Shown here: piece by piece, positions 9,265 to 20,084 of the stretch
Layout of the letters: every line of letters starts with the position of its first letter
Numbering within the stretch: the first letter of the stretch is position 1
NCBI RefSeq assembly: GCF_002242685.1
Contig: NZ_NBIM01000004.1
Span: 1 to 64,000, forward strand
Direction of reading: 5' to 3'
Source: Oceanimonas doudoroffii
GTDB lineage: Bacteria; Pseudomonadota; Gammaproteobacteria; Enterobacterales; Aeromonadaceae
DNA length: 64,000 nucleotides
Made by a program: the position numbers and the translations under genes
Notes under the pieces: generated by a model
What the model saw: the letters and a program-made list of their open reading frames with translations, nothing else
Told to the model about the DNA's origin: nothing
The model's database searches: none

Positions 9265-9525
9265 TTAGGCCTTGACCGGACGCTCAATGATTTTTACCAG
9301 GGTCCAGGACTTGGTCTTGGACAGAGGACGGCATTCGCGAATGGTCACGACGTCGCCGGCCTTGCACTCGTTGTTCTCATCATGAACGTGCAGTTTGGTA
9401 GTACGCTTGATGTACTTCCCGTAGATCGGGTGCTTCACGAAGCGGTTGATAGCCACAGTGATGGACTTGTCCATCTTGTCGCTGACTACACGGCCCTGCA
9501 GAGTACGAATGGTTTGTTCGCTCAT
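9265..9525 (-). CDS. rpsQ: 30S ribosomal protein S17
   Basis: S17 is a primary 16S rRNA binder of the 30S body. I start it at the ATG giving [19 protein letters not shown] (86 aa), aligning with E. coli S17. A start seven codons further upstream would overlap rpmC. The [20 protein letters not shown] core and [14 protein letters not shown] signature are intact. It is the last gene of the S10 operon, 1 bp after rpmC. Confidence 0.96.
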   Translation of the reverse strand: MSEQTIRTLQGRVVSDKMDKSITVAINRFVKHPIYGKYIKRTTKLHVHDENNECKAGDVVTIRECRPLSKTKSWTLVKIIERPVKA

Positions 9526-9526
9526 C

Positions 9527-9718
9527 TTAGGCACCTGCCTTTTCATTCAGAACAGTCTTAACACGCGCGATGTCGCGACGTACCGTTTTGAGGTTGTGAG
9601 TCTGAGCCAGCTGGCCAGTGCTCGCTTGCATGCGCAGGTTGAACTGTTCACGCAGCAGGTTCAGCAGCTCCTGGTTCAGCTCTTCAACACTCTTCTCACG
9701 CAGATCTTGTGCTTTCAT
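9527..9718 (-). CDS. rpmC: 50S ribosomal protein L29
   Basis: L29 lies at the nascent-chain exit near L23. The 63-aa product starts [19 protein letters not shown], a two-helix protein of normal size ending LNEKAGA. Its ATG overlaps the rplP TGA stop by one base (TGATG), so translational coupling is likely. An in-frame GTG directly before it is less likely to be the start. Confidence 0.97.
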   Translation of the reverse strand: MKAQDLREKSVEELNQELLNLLREQFNLRMQASTGQLAQTHNLKTVRRDIARVKTVLNEKAGA

Positions 9719-10131
9719 CACATCACCGTCCGAGTTACAAAAGTGGTTCTTACGGGCAGTTTGGCAGCAGCCAGGGCGAAGGCTTCACGAGCCAGCGCTT
9801 CCGGTACGCCATCCATTTCGTACAGAACACGACCCGGCTGGATCTGTGCTACCCAGTACTCCACGTTACCCTTACCTTTACCCATACGTACTTCCAGGGG
9901 CTTCTCGGTAATCGGCTTGTCCGGGAAGATACGGATCCAGATCTTGCCCTGACGCTTGACGTGACGAGTCATGGCACGACGCGCTGCTTCGATCTGGCGA
10001 GCAGTGATACGTCCACGAGTGGTCGCTTTCAGACCAAAGGAACCAAAGGATACCTGGTTACCTGAGGTCGCCACACCGCGGTTACGGCCTTTGTGGACTT
10101 TACGGAATTTCGTACGTTTTGGTTGCAACAT
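9718..10131 (-). CDS. rplP: 50S ribosomal protein L16
   Basis: L16 organises the A-site side of the 50S subunit. The 137-aa product starts [19 protein letters not shown] and contains [20 protein letters not shown]. An arginine in this protein is hydroxylated by RoxA (YcfD) in E. coli. It is coupled to rpmC by a one-base overlap and follows rpsC by 12 bp. Confidence 0.98.
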   Translation of the reverse strand: MLQPKRTKFRKVHKGRNRGVATSGNQVSFGSFGLKATTRGRITARQIEAARRAMTRHVKRQGKIWIRIFPDKPITEKPLEVRMGKGKGNVEYWVAQIQPGRVLYEMDGVPEALAREAFALAAAKLPVRTTFVTRTVM

Positions 10132-10143
10132 ATCCGAGTCTCC

Positions 10144-10839
10144 TTACTTACCGCGGCCTTTGCGCTTGGGCTTGGACGGGGCTTGAGGCTCTTGAGCAAC
10201 GGCCTGCAGGCCGCCCAGTACCTCACCCTTGAAGATCCAAACCTTCACGCCAATGATGCCGTAAGTGGTAGATGCTTCAGAAGTTGCGTAATCGATGTCG
10301 GCACGCAGGGTGTGCAGAGGCACACGACCTTCACGGTACCATTCGGTACGCGCGATTTCAGCGCCGCCCAGACGACCGCTCACTTCTACCTTGATGCCCT
10401 TGGCGCCAATGCGCATGGCGTTCTGAACCGCGCGTTTCATGGCACGACGGAACATTACGCGACGCTCCAGCTGGGACGCGATGGAATCGGCAACCAGCTG
10501 ACCGTCGAGCTCAGGCTTACGCACTTCGGAAATGTTGATCTGAGCAGGTACGCCAGCCAGTTTGGCGACGTGCTTGCGCAGTTTTTCAACGTCTTCGCCT
10601 TTCTTGCCGATAACCACGCCGGGACGAGCGGTGTGAATGGTCACACGGATGCTCTTGGCCGGACGCTCGATAACGACGCGAGAAACGGAGGCGTTCTTCA
10701 GTTCCTTGTTGAGGAACTGACGTACCTGAAAATCGCTGTGCAGGTTGTCAGCGAAGTCCTTGGTATTCGCAAACCAGGTCGAATTAAAAGGCTTGGTGAT
10801 ACCTAAGCGAATACCATTCGGGTGTACTTTCTGGCCCAT
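10144..10839 (-). CDS. rpsC: 30S ribosomal protein S3
   Basis: S3 forms part of the mRNA entry tunnel and has helicase-like activity with S4 and S5. The 231-aa product starts [16 protein letters not shown]. It has the type 2 KH motif [13 protein letters not shown] at about residues 75-87 and the C-terminal domain with [20 protein letters not shown]. It lies 18 bp after rplV. Confidence 0.99.
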   Translation of the reverse strand: MGQKVHPNGIRLGITKPFNSTWFANTKDFADNLHSDFQVRQFLNKELKNASVSRVVIERPAKSIRVTIHTARPGVVIGKKGEDVEKLRKHVAKLAGVPAQINISEVRKPELDGQLVADSIASQLERRVMFRRAMKRAVQNAMRIGAKGIKVEVSGRLGGAEIARTEWYREGRVPLHTLRADIDYATSEASTTYGIIGVKVWIFKGEVLGGLQAVAQEPQAPSKPKRKGRGK

Positions 10840-10857
10840 TGCTTATCTCCTAGCCTC

Positions 10858-11190
10858 TTAGCGGTCGGACACAACCACAGTGATGTGGCTGGTACGCTTC
10901 ATGATACGGTCCGCGCGGCCCTTGGCACGAGGACGAATACGCTTCATGGTGGGACCTTCGTCAACGAAGATCTTGGTCACCTTCAGCTCATCGATATCCG
11001 CACCTTCGTTGTGCTCGGCATTAGCAATGGCAGATTCCAGTACCTTCTTGACCAGAACGGCAGCCTTTTTGGGGCTGAACGCCAGGACATTCAGTGCCTT
11101 GTCTACGGACAAGCCGCGAACTTGATCGGCTACCAGGCGCGCCTTCTGGGCAGAAGTACGAGCAAAGCGGTGTTTAGCTATAGCTTCCAT
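10858..11190 (-). CDS. rplV: 50S ribosomal protein L22
   Basis: L22 has a beta-hairpin that lines the exit-tunnel constriction, the region altered in some macrolide-resistant mutants. The 110-aa product has [20 protein letters not shown] near the start and the hairpin/C-terminal block [20 protein letters not shown]. No duplication or deletion is apparent in the hairpin. Confidence 0.98.
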   Translation of the reverse strand: MEAIAKHRFARTSAQKARLVADQVRGLSVDKALNVLAFSPKKAAVLVKKVLESAIANAEHNEGADIDELKVTKIFVDEGPTMKRIRPRAKGRADRIMKRTSHITVVVSDR

Positions 11191-11200
11191 CTTTTACCCC

Positions 11201-11497
<297 letters not shown>

Positions 11498-11500
11498 CTA

Positions 11501-12325
11501 TTACTTGTTACGGTGACGTACCACGAACTTGTCGGTACGCTTGTTTTTACGGGTCTTGGCGCCCTTGGTCGGTTTACCCCAGGGGGTAACCGGGTGACGG
11601 CCACCAGAGGTACGACCTTCACCACCACCGTGCGGGTGGTCTACCGGGTTCATCGCCACACCACGTACGGTCGGGCGAACACCACGCCAGCGCTGTGCAC
11701 CGGCTTTACCCAGCTGACGCAGCATGTGCTCAGCGTTGCCAACTTCACCCAGGGTGGCACGGCATTCGGCCAGCACCTTGCGCACTTCACCAGAGCGCAG
11801 ACGCAGGGTCACGTAGTTGCCTTCGCGAGCCAGGATCTGGGCGTAAGTACCGGCGGAACGGGCGATCTGCGCGCCTTTGCCAGGCTTCATTTCAATCGCG
11901 TGAACGGTAGAGCCCACGGGAATGTTGCGCATCGGCAGGCAGTTGCCGGCCTTGATCGGAGCAGCGTCACCGGAGAACAGCTGATCGCCAGCCTGAACGC
12001 CTTTCGGGGCCAGGATGTAACGACGCTCACCGTCTGCGTACAGCACCAGAGCGATGTTGGCAGAGCGGTTCGGATCATACTCAAGACGCTCAACCTTGGC
12101 CGGAATACCGTCCTTGTTGCGCTTGAAGTCGATGATACGGTAGTGCTGCTTGTGACCACCACCGATGTGACGGGTGGTGATGCGACCGTTGTTGTTGCGG
12201 CCACCAGACTTGGACTTTTTGTCCAGCAGGGCTGCAAACGGCTTGCCTTTGTACAGTTCCGGGTTGCTGATCTTGACGACATGACGGCGACCCGGAGAAG
12301 TAGGCTTACATTTTACGATTGCCAT
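11501..12325 (-). CDS. rplB: 50S ribosomal protein L2
   Basis: L2 is needed for subunit association and the peptidyl-transferase centre. The 274-aa product starts [20 protein letters not shown]. It carries the OB and SH3-like domains and the signature [20 protein letters not shown], which includes the conserved histidine next to the catalytic centre. It lies 17 bp after rplW. Confidence 0.99.
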   Translation of the reverse strand: MAIVKCKPTSPGRRHVVKISNPELYKGKPFAALLDKKSKSGGRNNNGRITTRHIGGGHKQHYRIIDFKRNKDGIPAKVERLEYDPNRSANIALVLYADGERRYILAPKGVQAGDQLFSGDAAPIKAGNCLPMRNIPVGSTVHAIEMKPGKGAQIARSAGTYAQILAREGNYVTLRLRSGEVRKVLAECRATLGEVGNAEHMLRQLGKAGAQRWRGVRPTVRGVAMNPVDHPHGGGEGRTSGGRHPVTPWGKPTKGAKTRKNKRTDKFVVRHRNK

Positions 12326-12342
12326 TTTGAATTACTCCTCTC

Positions 12343-12645
12343 TTACTCGGCACCGCCGATGAAGTCGATGTCCTGACCTTCTTTCAGGGTCACGTAGGCC
12401 TTTTTCCAATCGGAACGCTGGCCAACACGCATGCCGGTACGCTTGGTTTTACCCTTTACCAGCAGAGTGCGAACATCTTTAACTTCAACTTCGAACAGCT
12501 TCTCGACCGCAGCCTTAACTTCGGCTTTGGTAGCATCCTTGGCGACCTTGAACACGATGGTGTTGGTCTTCTCGGCAACCATGGTGCTTTTTTCAGAGAT
12601 ATGCGGCGCCTTCAGAACTTTCAGAATACGCTCTTCACGGATCAT
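12343..12645 (-). CDS. rplW: 50S ribosomal protein L23
   Basis: L23 lies at the tunnel exit and docks trigger factor and SRP. The 100-aa product starts [20 protein letters not shown] and contains [20 protein letters not shown]. It overlaps the end of rplD by 4 bp (ATGA), implying translational coupling. Confidence 0.98.
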   Translation of the reverse strand: MIREERILKVLKAPHISEKSTMVAEKTNTIVFKVAKDATKAEVKAAVEKLFEVEVKDVRTLLVKGKTKRTGMRVGQRSDWKKAYVTLKEGQDIDFIGGAE

Positions 12646-13247
12646 GCCAGCATCTCCTCGATTTGCTTAACTGCGTCGGCAGTTACCAGTACCTTGTCGA
12701 ACGCGATCAGAGAAACCGGGTCGATACCGGCCACGTCACGCACGTCAACCTTGTACAGGTTGCGGGCGGCCAGGAACAGGTTCTCGTCCACTTCGCCGGT
12801 GATGATCAGAACGTCGTTCAGATCCCACTGCTTCAGCTTGGCAACCAGTTCTTTGGTCTTCGGCGCTTCCACACCGAACTTCTCTACCACGATCAGACGC
12901 TCTTGACGTACCAGTTCAGACAGGATGCTCTTGATGGCACCACGGTACATCTTCTTGTTGACCTTCTGGCTGTGATCTTGCGGCTTGGCTGCAAAAGTCA
13001 CACCACCGGAACGCCAAATCGGAGAGCGGATGGTACCGGCACGGGCCCGGCCGGTGCCCTTCTGGCGCCACGGCTTCTTGCCGCCGCCGGACACTTCGGA
13101 ACGGGTCTTCTGAGCACGAGTACCTTGACGAGCACCGGCGGCATAGGCCACAACAACCTGATGCACCAGAGCTTCGTTGAACTCACGCCCGAAGGTAGTT
13201 TCGGAAACTTCAAGAGCGCCTTGCGCGTCTTTCATTACCAATTCCAT
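12642..13247 (-). CDS. rplD: 50S ribosomal protein L4, probable S10 operon autoregulator
   Basis: L4 binds 23S rRNA, and its extended loop reaches the exit tunnel. In E. coli it also represses the S10 operon by attenuating transcription and blocking translation at the leader. The 201-aa length equals E. coli L4, with the loop block GSGGKK-like [20 protein letters not shown] and [16 protein letters not shown]. It is third in the S10 operon; the matching leader lies at 14237-14401. Confidence 0.98.
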   Translation of the reverse strand: MELVMKDAQGALEVSETTFGREFNEALVHQVVVAYAAGARQGTRAQKTRSEVSGGGKKPWRQKGTGRARAGTIRSPIWRSGGVTFAAKPQDHSQKVNKKMYRGAIKSILSELVRQERLIVVEKFGVEAPKTKELVAKLKQWDLNDVLIITGEVDENLFLAARNLYKVDVRDVAGIDPVSLIAFDKVLVTADAVKQIEEMLA

Positions 13248-13264
13248 TACTATCTCCTCAGACG

Positions 13265-13903
13265 TTACGCTTTAACGGCAGGTTTAACGATGACGTTGCC
13301 GTTAGTCGCACCCGGGACTGCACCTTTGATGAGCAGCAGGTTACGATCAACATCAACGCGAACCACTTCCAGGTTCTGAGTGGTTACCCGCTCAGCACCC
13401 ATGTGACCGGCCATTTTCTTGCCCTTGAACACGCGACCCGGAGTCTGGTTCTGACCAATAGAACCCGGAGCACGGTGAGACAGAGAGTTGCCGTGAGTCA
13501 TGTCCTGAGTGCGGAAGTTCCAGCGCTTAACAGCACCAGCGAAACCTTTACCCTTGGAAGTACCGGTAACGTCTACTTTCTTGACATCAGCAAAGATGTC
13601 GACTTTCAGCTCGGCACCAACTTCGATGCTGTCGCCTTCGCCTTCACCCAGGCGGAATTCCCACAGACCGCGACCCGCTTCAACACCGGCTTTGGCGAAG
13701 TGGCCAGCTTCCGGCTTGGTGATGCGGTTAGCTTTCTTGGTGCCAGCGGTCACCTGGATGGCAGCATAGCCATCCTGTTCCAGTGTTTTCACCTGGGTAA
13801 CACGGTTGGCATCTACTTCGATAACGGTGACCGGGATGGACACGCCGTCTTCGGTGAAGACACGGGTCATACCCAGCTTACGACCTACTAGACCGATTGC
13901 CAT
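13265..13903 (-). CDS. rplC: 50S ribosomal protein L3
   Basis: L3 initiates 50S assembly and has a loop reaching the peptidyl-transferase centre. The 212-aa product contains [18 protein letters not shown] and the loop [20 protein letters not shown], whose glutamine is methylated by PrmB in E. coli. It is slightly longer than E. coli L3 because of an N-terminal MAIGL form and a small insertion ([10 protein letters not shown]). It lies 21 bp after rpsJ. Confidence 0.98.
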   Translation of the reverse strand: MAIGLVGRKLGMTRVFTEDGVSIPVTVIEVDANRVTQVKTLEQDGYAAIQVTAGTKKANRITKPEAGHFAKAGVEAGRGLWEFRLGEGEGDSIEVGAELKVDIFADVKKVDVTGTSKGKGFAGAVKRWNFRTQDMTHGNSLSHRAPGSIGQNQTPGRVFKGKKMAGHMGAERVTTQNLEVVRVDVDRNLLLIKGAVPGATNGNVIVKPAVKA

Positions 13904-13924
13904 TGATAAAACCTCTTTCCGTTA

Positions 13925-14401
<477 letters not shown>

Positions 14402-14407
14402 AGCGGC

Positions 14408-14435
14408 ATTATACGGTAATGGTGCCGTGTTGCAA
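14408..14435 (-). promoter_or_regulatory. S10 operon promoter
   Basis: On the minus strand there is a -35 TTGCAA (14435-14430), a 16-bp spacer, a -10 TATAAT (14413-14408) and a GC-rich discriminator (GCCGCTCG). This drives the 11-gene S10 operon and should be under stringent control. Confidence 0.85.
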
Positions 14436-14506
14436 GTCTGCTCTGTTATTTTTTAACCAGTGACAAGCGAGAGGAGTGGAGCGGCAGGAGTGGGAAATAA
14501 AGATCC

Positions 14507-14530
14507 AAAAAGAGCCCTTACGGGCTCTTT
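14507..14530 (-). terminator. Intrinsic terminator after argH
   Basis: The minus-strand stem AAAGAGCCC/GGGCTCTTT (14530-14522 with 14517-14509) has loop GTAA and is followed by TT and a short A/T-rich tract. It lies 24 bp beyond the argH stop and separates argH from the S10 promoter. Confidence 0.88.
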
Positions 14531-14553
14531 GGTGCATGTCGTGATAATGAAGC

Positions 14554-15936
14554 TTACCGGCGAGCCTGAAGGTGCTGCTCGGCGTTGGTCAGGGCCACTT
14601 CCACCTGCTCCGGGGCCACGCCACCCAGGGCACAGCGGCTGGCCAGGCTGGACTCCAGAGTCAGGCGCGGGTAGACGTCGTCTTCAATCACGTCGCTAAA
14701 CTGTTTGAAGTCTTCCAACGGCAGCTCTTCCATCGGCAGTTTCTTGCCGATGGCGTGCACTACTATGGCACCCACAATGTGGTGGGCTTCCCGGAACGGA
14801 ATGCCCTTGGACACCAGGTAGTCGGCCATTTCGGTGGCGTTGGAGTAGCCGCCCTGGGCCGCTTCCCGAGTCTTGTCTTCGTTGACCTTGAGATCGTGCA
14901 GCACCATCTCGGACATTTCCAGGCAGTCGTACCAGGTGTCGAGGGCGTCGAACAGACCTTCCTTGTCTTCCTGCATGTCCTTGTTGTAAGCCAGCGGCAG
15001 GGCCTTCAGGGTCATCATCATGCCGGCGTAGGCGCCGAACACCCGGCCGGTCTTGCCGCGGATCAGCTCCAGCGCATCCGGGTTTTTCTTCTGGGGCATC
15101 AGGGAAGAGCCGGAGGTCACGGCGTCGGACAGCTCGAGGAAGCCGGCCTCACCGGAGTTGTAAAAGATCAGATCTTCGGCAAAGCGGGACAGGTGCATCA
15201 TGGAGTTGACGGCGCAGTTGATCAGCTCCAGCACGTGATCCCGATCGGAGACCGAGTCCAGGCTGTTGCGGGTGGGGCCGTCAAAGCCGAGGGACGTCGC
15301 CAGTTCAAAGCGGTCTACCGGAAAGCCGGTGCCGGCCAAGGCGCCGGAGCCCAGCGGACAGGTGTTCAGGCGGGCAGCGGCGTCCTGCAGACGGCTGTAA
15401 TCCCGCTCCAGCATTTCCACATAGGCCAGGCACCAGTGCGAGAAGGTCACCGGCTGGGCGCGCTGCAGATGGGTGTAACCGGGCAGCACGGTGCCCTGCT
15501 GCTCCCGGGCCACGGTCACCAGCTGGTTTTGCAGGGCATCGATTTTTTCCAGCAGCAGCGGTACCTGGGCCTTGCACCACAGCTTGAGATCGGTGGCGAC
15601 CTGATCGTTGCGGCTGCGGCCGGTGTGCAGCTTCTTGCCCAGATCACCCACGGCGGCAATCAGCTCCCCTTCCACCCAGGAGTGAATGTCTTCCGCGTCG
15701 GATTTCAGGATCTGCTCCGGATCGGCCACCACCCGCGCTTTCAGTTCGTTCAGCGCCTGTTCCAGCCGCTGCTGCTCCTCGGCAGTCAACACGCCCACCT
15801 TGGCCAGGGCACGGGACCAGGCTACCGAGCCCACAATGTCCTGCTCAGCCAGCCGGTAATCGAACCGCAGCGAGTCGTTGAACTGCTTAAAGCGGGTATC
15901 CGCGGCCTGAGTAAAACGTCCACCCCAAAGTGCCAT
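14554..15936 (-). CDS. argH: Argininosuccinate lyase
   Basis: This enzyme cleaves argininosuccinate to arginine and fumarate, the last step of arginine synthesis. The 460-aa product has the fumarase/aspartase superfamily signature [12 protein letters not shown] at about residues 280-291 and the lyase N-terminus [20 protein letters not shown]. It lacks the C-terminal acetyltransferase extension (ArgA domain) found in some marine gammaproteobacterial argH(A) genes. It is the last arg gene, separated from argG by 206 bp with a terminator and repeats, so it may need read-through or its own promoter. Confidence 0.98.
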   Translation of the reverse strand: MALWGGRFTQAADTRFKQFNDSLRFDYRLAEQDIVGSVAWSRALAKVGVLTAEEQQRLEQALNELKARVVADPEQILKSDAEDIHSWVEGELIAAVGDLGKKLHTGRSRNDQVATDLKLWCKAQVPLLLEKIDALQNQLVTVAREQQGTVLPGYTHLQRAQPVTFSHWCLAYVEMLERDYSRLQDAAARLNTCPLGSGALAGTGFPVDRFELATSLGFDGPTRNSLDSVSDRDHVLELINCAVNSMMHLSRFAEDLIFYNSGEAGFLELSDAVTSGSSLMPQKKNPDALELIRGKTGRVFGAYAGMMMTLKALPLAYNKDMQEDKEGLFDALDTWYDCLEMSEMVLHDLKVNEDKTREAAQGGYSNATEMADYLVSKGIPFREAHHIVGAIVVHAIGKKLPMEELPLEDFKQFSDVIEDDVYPRLTLESSLASRCALGGVAPEQVEVALTNAEQHLQARR

Positions 15937-15957
15937 AATTCTGTTACTCCTATCTAA

Positions 15958-16107
15958 AACATAGCTATCAGCCTTAAGCTGTAAGCTATCAGCAGCCCGA
16001 GTGGCTGGAAGATAATGTCTTCCGCCCGCCGGTACGGCATGGCTGTAAAAATGGTGAATATATCGTGTTTTTTCTTACAGCTGACAGCTTATAGCTTAAA
16101 GCTGGAT
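15958..16107. repeat. Degenerate AGCT(A/G)TAAGC-type repeats in the argG-argH spacer
   Basis: Two clusters of imperfect 8-9 bp units (AGCTATCAG, AAGCTGTAAGC) lie at about 15963-15993. The same motifs recur in inverted orientation at about 16075-16105 (CAGCTGACAGCTTATAGC). They could pair into a long interrupted hairpin of about 140 nt in the arg transcript. Degenerate repeats of this kind occur in many gammaproteobacterial intergenic regions; no function is established here. Confidence 0.6.
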
Positions 16108-16136
16108 AAAAAAGGGGCCAAAGGGCCCCCTTTTTT
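16108..16136. terminator. Bidirectional terminator between argG and argH
   Basis: The stem GGGGCC/GGCCCC (16114-16129, loop AAAG) is flanked by A6 on the left and T6 on the right, so it can act on either strand. On the minus strand it follows the argG stop by about 6 bp and should reduce transcription into argH. Confidence 0.85.
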
Positions 16137-16142
16137 ATTCCA

Positions 16143-17354
16143 TCACTTCTGCTGGTCTTTCAGCGCCTTGATGCGGCTGGCCAGAGAGTAAAGACGGATA
16201 AAGCCTTCGGCATGGCTCTGATCGTACACCTCGTCCGCGCCAAAGGTGGCGAACTCTTCGGAGTACAGGCTGTTGGGAGACTGCTTCTGAATAGCGGTCA
16301 CCTGGCCCTTGTACATCTTCAGTACCACTTCACCGGATACGTCTTCGGCAATGGCTTCGGCAGAGGCCAGCAGGCCCTTGCACAGCTGGGTGAACCAGCG
16401 GCCGTCGTACACCAGGTGGGAAAACTCGGCGCCCACCTTTTCGCGCCAGGCGCGGGTCGGCTTGTCCAGCACCAGCTCTTCAATGGCGCGCAGGGCAGCC
16501 ATCATCACGGTGCCACCGGGAGTTTCATAGCAACCGCGGGACTTCATGCCCACCAGACGGTTTTCCACGATATCCACCCGGCCCACGCCATGCTTGGCGG
16601 CGCGCTCGTTCAGGTGGGTCAGCACCTGATACGGGGTCATGGCGTTGCCGTCCACGGCCACGATGCGGCCCTTTTCTACGGTCAGCGACACGGTTTCGGC
16701 CTTGTCCGGAGCCTGCTCGGGCGACACGGTCCAGGTCCAGGCCTGTTCGGACGGCTCGTTCCAGGTGCTTTCCAGCTCGCCACCTTCGGTGGAGATGTGC
16801 CAAGCGTTGGCGTCACGGGAATAGATCTTGGTGGCGCTGGCGGTGGTCTTGATGTTGCGCTCGGCCAGGTAGTCGAGCAGGTCTTCACGGCTGCGCATAT
16901 CCCAGATCCGCCACGGGGCGATCACGGCCAGCTGCGGGGCCAGGGCGGCCACGGCGCCTTCAAAGCGTACCTGGTCGTTACCCTTGCCGGTACAGCCATG
17001 GGAGATGGCGTCGGCGCCTTCGGCCAGGGCCACTTCCACCATGGCCTTGGCGATCACCGGACGGGCCATGGAGGTACCCAGCAGGTAGGTGCCTTCGTAG
17101 ATGGCGCCGGTGGTCAGGGTGGGGTAAACGTAGTCGCTGACAAATTCGTCTTTCAGATCGGCCACGATGCACTTGGACGCACCGGAAGCGATGGCCTTTT
17201 CTTCCACGCCTTCCAGATCTTCCGCGCCCTGACCCACATCGGCCACGAACGCCACCACTTCACATCCTTCGTAGTTTTCCTTCAGCCACGGAATGATGGC
17301 GGAGGTATCCAGGCCGCCGGAATAGGCCAGCACGATCTTTTTGAATTGGCTCAT
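16143..17354 (-). CDS. argG: Argininosuccinate synthase
   Basis: This enzyme ligates citrulline and aspartate with ATP to give argininosuccinate. The 403-aa product begins [20 protein letters not shown], with the PP-loop ATP site SGGLDTS at about residues 12-18. [15 protein letters not shown] is the conserved substrate-binding block. The chosen ATG lies 6 bp after the argF TAA with GGGAT upstream; a TTG two codons earlier is unlikely. Confidence 0.98.
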   Translation of the reverse strand: MSQFKKIVLAYSGGLDTSAIIPWLKENYEGCEVVAFVADVGQGAEDLEGVEEKAIASGASKCIVADLKDEFVSDYVYPTLTTGAIYEGTYLLGTSMARPVIAKAMVEVALAEGADAISHGCTGKGNDQVRFEGAVAALAPQLAVIAPWRIWDMRSREDLLDYLAERNIKTTASATKIYSRDANAWHISTEGGELESTWNEPSEQAWTWTVSPEQAPDKAETVSLTVEKGRIVAVDGNAMTPYQVLTHLNERAAKHGVGRVDIVENRLVGMKSRGCYETPGGTVMMAALRAIEELVLDKPTRAWREKVGAEFSHLVYDGRWFTQLCKGLLASAEAIAEDVSGEVVLKMYKGQVTAIQKQSPNSLYSEEFATFGADEVYDQSHAEGFIRLYSLASRIKALKDQQK

Positions 17355-17360
17355 TAACAA

Positions 17361-18269
17361 TTATCCCTTCATCAATGTCAGCAGCACGGCGTTCTGGGCG
17401 TGCATGCGGTTTTCGGCTTGGTCGAGGATCAGGGAGGCTGGGCCATCCATGACCTCGGAAGTGATTTCCCACTCCCTGTGGGCGGGCTGGCAATGCAGCA
17501 CCTTTTTTGCTCCGGTTTTGTCGAGCAGGGCCTGGTTGATCTGGTAAGGCATGTAGATCTCCTTCACCTGCTCCAGCGGCGTATTATCACCCATGGAGAC
17601 CCAGGTGTCTGTATAGATCACGTCCACCCCGTCAATATCGTCCAGGCTGTCGGTCACTCGAATTTTGGCGCCGCTGACGGCGGCCAGAGCCTCGGCTTCC
17701 TTCAGGATCTGCGCGTCCACGTTGTGGCCACGGGGGCTCACCGCGGTGACGGTGGTGCCCAGAATGGCGCCGCACAGCAGCAGCGAGTGGGTCACATTGT
17801 TGCCGTCACCCACATAGGCCAGGTGCACCTGGCTCAGATCATCAAAGTGCTCGGAGATGGTCAGAAAGTCCGCCAGCGCCTGACACGGGTGATAGAGGTT
17901 GCACAGGGAGTTGATCACCGGCACGGAGGCGTGCTCGGTCATCTCCACCAGGGTCTGGTGGTCGTAGACCCTGGCCACGATGGCGTCGCACCAGCGCGAC
18001 AGGTTGGCGGCGAAGTCCTGCACGGTTTCCCGCTTGCCCATGGCGCCATTCTGGCTGTCCAGGTACACGGCATGGCCGCCCAGCTTGTTCACGCCGATGT
18101 CAAAGGTCACCCGAGTACGCAACGACGGCTTCTCAAACAGGGTCACCACGCTCTTGCCCTTGAGGGCCTCGGCGTACTTGGTCGGATTGGCCTTGACGTC
18201 TTTGGCCAGCTCGAGGATCTGCTCGATCTGCTCCTTGCTGTAGTCCTTCAGGCTCAGTAAATGCTGCAT
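17361..18269 (-). CDS. argF: Ornithine carbamoyltransferase with unusual ornithine loop
   Basis: The enzyme transfers carbamoyl from carbamoyl phosphate to ornithine, giving citrulline. The 302-aa product has the carbamoyl-phosphate motifs SLRTR (about residues 49-53) and HPCQ (about 127-130). It also has the YVGDGNNVTHSL hinge. The ornithine-side signature, normally HCLPAHRGEEV in this subgroup, reads HCQPAHREWEI: Leu of HCLP is Gln, and GE is EW. Operon position between argB and argG strongly supports the arginine role, but the altered loop could change kinetics or substrate acceptance. Confidence 0.93.
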   Translation of the reverse strand: MQHLLSLKDYSKEQIEQILELAKDVKANPTKYAEALKGKSVVTLFEKPSLRTRVTFDIGVNKLGGHAVYLDSQNGAMGKRETVQDFAANLSRWCDAIVARVYDHQTLVEMTEHASVPVINSLCNLYHPCQALADFLTISEHFDDLSQVHLAYVGDGNNVTHSLLLCGAILGTTVTAVSPRGHNVDAQILKEAEALAAVSGAKIRVTDSLDDIDGVDVIYTDTWVSMGDNTPLEQVKEIYMPYQINQALLDKTGAKKVLHCQPAHREWEITSEVMDGPASLILDQAENRMHAQNAVLLTLMKG

Positions 18270-18278
18270 GGGGCTTCC

Positions 18279-19064
18279 TTAATGAGAAATACGGGTGCCG
18301 TGCTCGGACTCACCGGCCAGCAACGACAGCAGCTGCTCCGGGTAACGCCAGCTGCCCACGGCCACCGGCCGGCCCAGGGTCTTGGTAGCCTTGAGCGCCG
18401 CCTTGACCTTGACCGCCATGCCGTCCTTGATGATGTTCTTGTCCATCAGTTCAAAGGCATCGGCCTCGGTCAGGTGGGCAATACGCTGACCCTTGCCGTC
18501 GAGAATGCCGCTGACGTCAGACAGCATTACCAGCTCGGCATCGAGAATTTCGGCAATGGCGGTGGCGGCCTGATCGGCATTGACGTTCATCAGCTTGCCA
18601 TCAAAGGTAATGCCGATGGAGCTGACGATGGGCAGGAAACCGCCGCTTAGCAGGCTGGTCACCAGGGTGGCGTCGCCACCTTCAATCTGGCCCACCGCAC
18701 CCAGCTCGGGATCCAGCTGACTGACCCGGCACAGGCCGCCGTCGGCCAGGCACAGGCCCACGGACGGAATCTCGTGGGCAATGGCCTGGGCCAGCAGCAG
18801 CTTGTTGGCGGTGCCGGCCAGGGCGCCGGCGATCACCGGAATCTGCTCAAAGGGGGTCACCCGCAGGCCGTTTTTCTTGGTGGAGGTCAGGCCCATGGCC
18901 TTGAGCTGATTGTCCACCAGCACGCCACCACCGTGCACCAGCACCAGTTGGCGGTTGGATTCGTTCACAAAGGCTTTCAGGGTGGAAAACAGCGCTTCCA
19001 GCGCCTTGTCGCTTTCCAGCAGGGTGCCACCCAGTTTAACCACCAGCGGTTGTTGCTCAGACAT
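18279..19064 (-). CDS. argB: Acetylglutamate kinase
   Basis: The enzyme phosphorylates N-acetylglutamate, the second step of the acetylated arginine route. The 261-aa product has the amino-acid-kinase start VVKLGGTLLESDKALEAL, the glycine-rich loop LVHGGGVLVDNQL and MNVNADQAATAIAEIL. Its size matches the E. coli-type enzyme. It lacks the N-terminal extension typical of hexameric arginine-inhibited kinases, so feedback control probably falls elsewhere. It is tightly packed between argC (6 bp) and argF (9 bp). Confidence 0.97.
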   Translation of the reverse strand: MSEQQPLVVKLGGTLLESDKALEALFSTLKAFVNESNRQLVLVHGGGVLVDNQLKAMGLTSTKKNGLRVTPFEQIPVIAGALAGTANKLLLAQAIAHEIPSVGLCLADGGLCRVSQLDPELGAVGQIEGGDATLVTSLLSGGFLPIVSSIGITFDGKLMNVNADQAATAIAEILDAELVMLSDVSGILDGKGQRIAHLTEADAFELMDKNIIKDGMAVKVKAALKATKTLGRPVAVGSWRYPEQLLSLLAGESEHGTRISH

Positions 19065-19070
19065 GCGTTG

Positions 19071-20084
19071 TTACTCCTTGACCAGACCCGCCAGCGGCGA
19101 GAATCCCTGATGAATGTTGATGCACTGAATGGCCTGACTGGCGGCGCCCTTCAGCAGATTGTCGATGGCCGATACCACGATCAGCTGGTTGCCGTCCCGG
19201 CTCCAGTGCAGATCGCAGAAGGGCGTTCCCGCCACGTCGTTGATCTGGGGCCACTGCCCCGCCAGCCGCACAATGCGCTGGCCGTCGTAGGCCTGGTGGT
19301 AGGCGGCGGCAATCTGTTCGTCGGTAACGTCGTCCTTCAGCTGCACATAGACGGTAGCCAGAATGCCGCGAATAAAGTTGCCCAGATGCGGCTGGAACAC
19401 CACCTGGGTGCCCAGATGATGGCTGATCTCGGGCTGATGGCGGTGGTTGAACACGCCGTAGGGCTTGAGGCTGACTTCACAAAAACTGTTGGCCATACTG
19501 GCCTTACGGCCGGCACCGCTGACGCCGGACACGGCGCTGATGATGGGGCGGTTGCCGTCGGCAATCAGCCCGGCCTGCTCCAGCGGCTTGAGCGCACTCA
19601 GGGAAGCGGTGGGGTAGCAACCGGGCACGGCGATCAGGCTGGCGGCCCGAATGGCGTCCTGGTTCCATTCCGCCAGACCGTAGGCGGCATTGGCCAGCCA
19701 GTCGGTATGCTGGTGGGCAAAACCGTAGAACTTGTCGTAAAAGCCCTCACCGGGCACGCGAAAGGCACCGGACAGGTCAAATACCGGCAGGCCCTTGGCC
19801 AGAAAGCCCGGGGCCAGATCGTGGCTCACTTCGTGGGCGGTGGCCAGCAGCACCAGATCGGCTTCAGTATGAATGCGGCTCAGGGCTTCGTCATCCAGCG
19901 GCAGCAGCGGCAAATCGATCACGCCACGCCAGCGCGGGTGCAGGCTGGCAAAGGGCTTGTGGGCATCCTGACTGCCCTCGGACACATAGAGTCCGGCCAG
20001 TTCCAGGTGGGGATGGCCGTGGATCAGTCCGGCCAGCTCGGCGCCGGTGTAACCACTGGCACCTATGATTGCAGCTTTCAACAT
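19071..20084 (-). CDS. argC: N-acetyl-gamma-glutamyl-phosphate reductase
   Basis: This NADPH-dependent enzyme reduces acetylglutamyl phosphate to the semialdehyde. The 337-aa product has the Rossmann motif [10 protein letters not shown] at residues 8-17 and the catalytic cysteine C156 in VPGCYPTAS. It is the first gene of the leftward argCBFG(H) operon, 249 bp from divergent argE, with ArgR-like sites between them. Confidence 0.98.
   Translation of the reverse strand: MLKAAIIGASGYTGAELAGLIHGHPHLELAGLYVSEGSQDAHKPFASLHPRWRGVIDLPLLPLDDEALSRIHTEADLVLLATAHEVSHDLAPGFLAKGLPVFDLSGAFRVPGEGFYDKFYGFAHQHTDWLANAAYGLAEWNQDAIRAASLIAVPGCYPTASLSALKPLEQAGLIADGNRPIISAVSGVSGAGRKASMANSFCEVSLKPYGVFNHRHQPEISHHLGTQVVFQPHLGNFIRGILATVYVQLKDDVTDEQIAAAYHQAYDGQRIVRLAGQWPQINDVAGTPFCDLHWSRDGNQLIVVSAIDNLLKGAASQAIQCINIHQGFSPLAGLVKE

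Noticed and set aside
14572..15957. 461-codon plus-strand open frame opposite argH
   Set aside because: Antisense shadow of argH with a biased composition.
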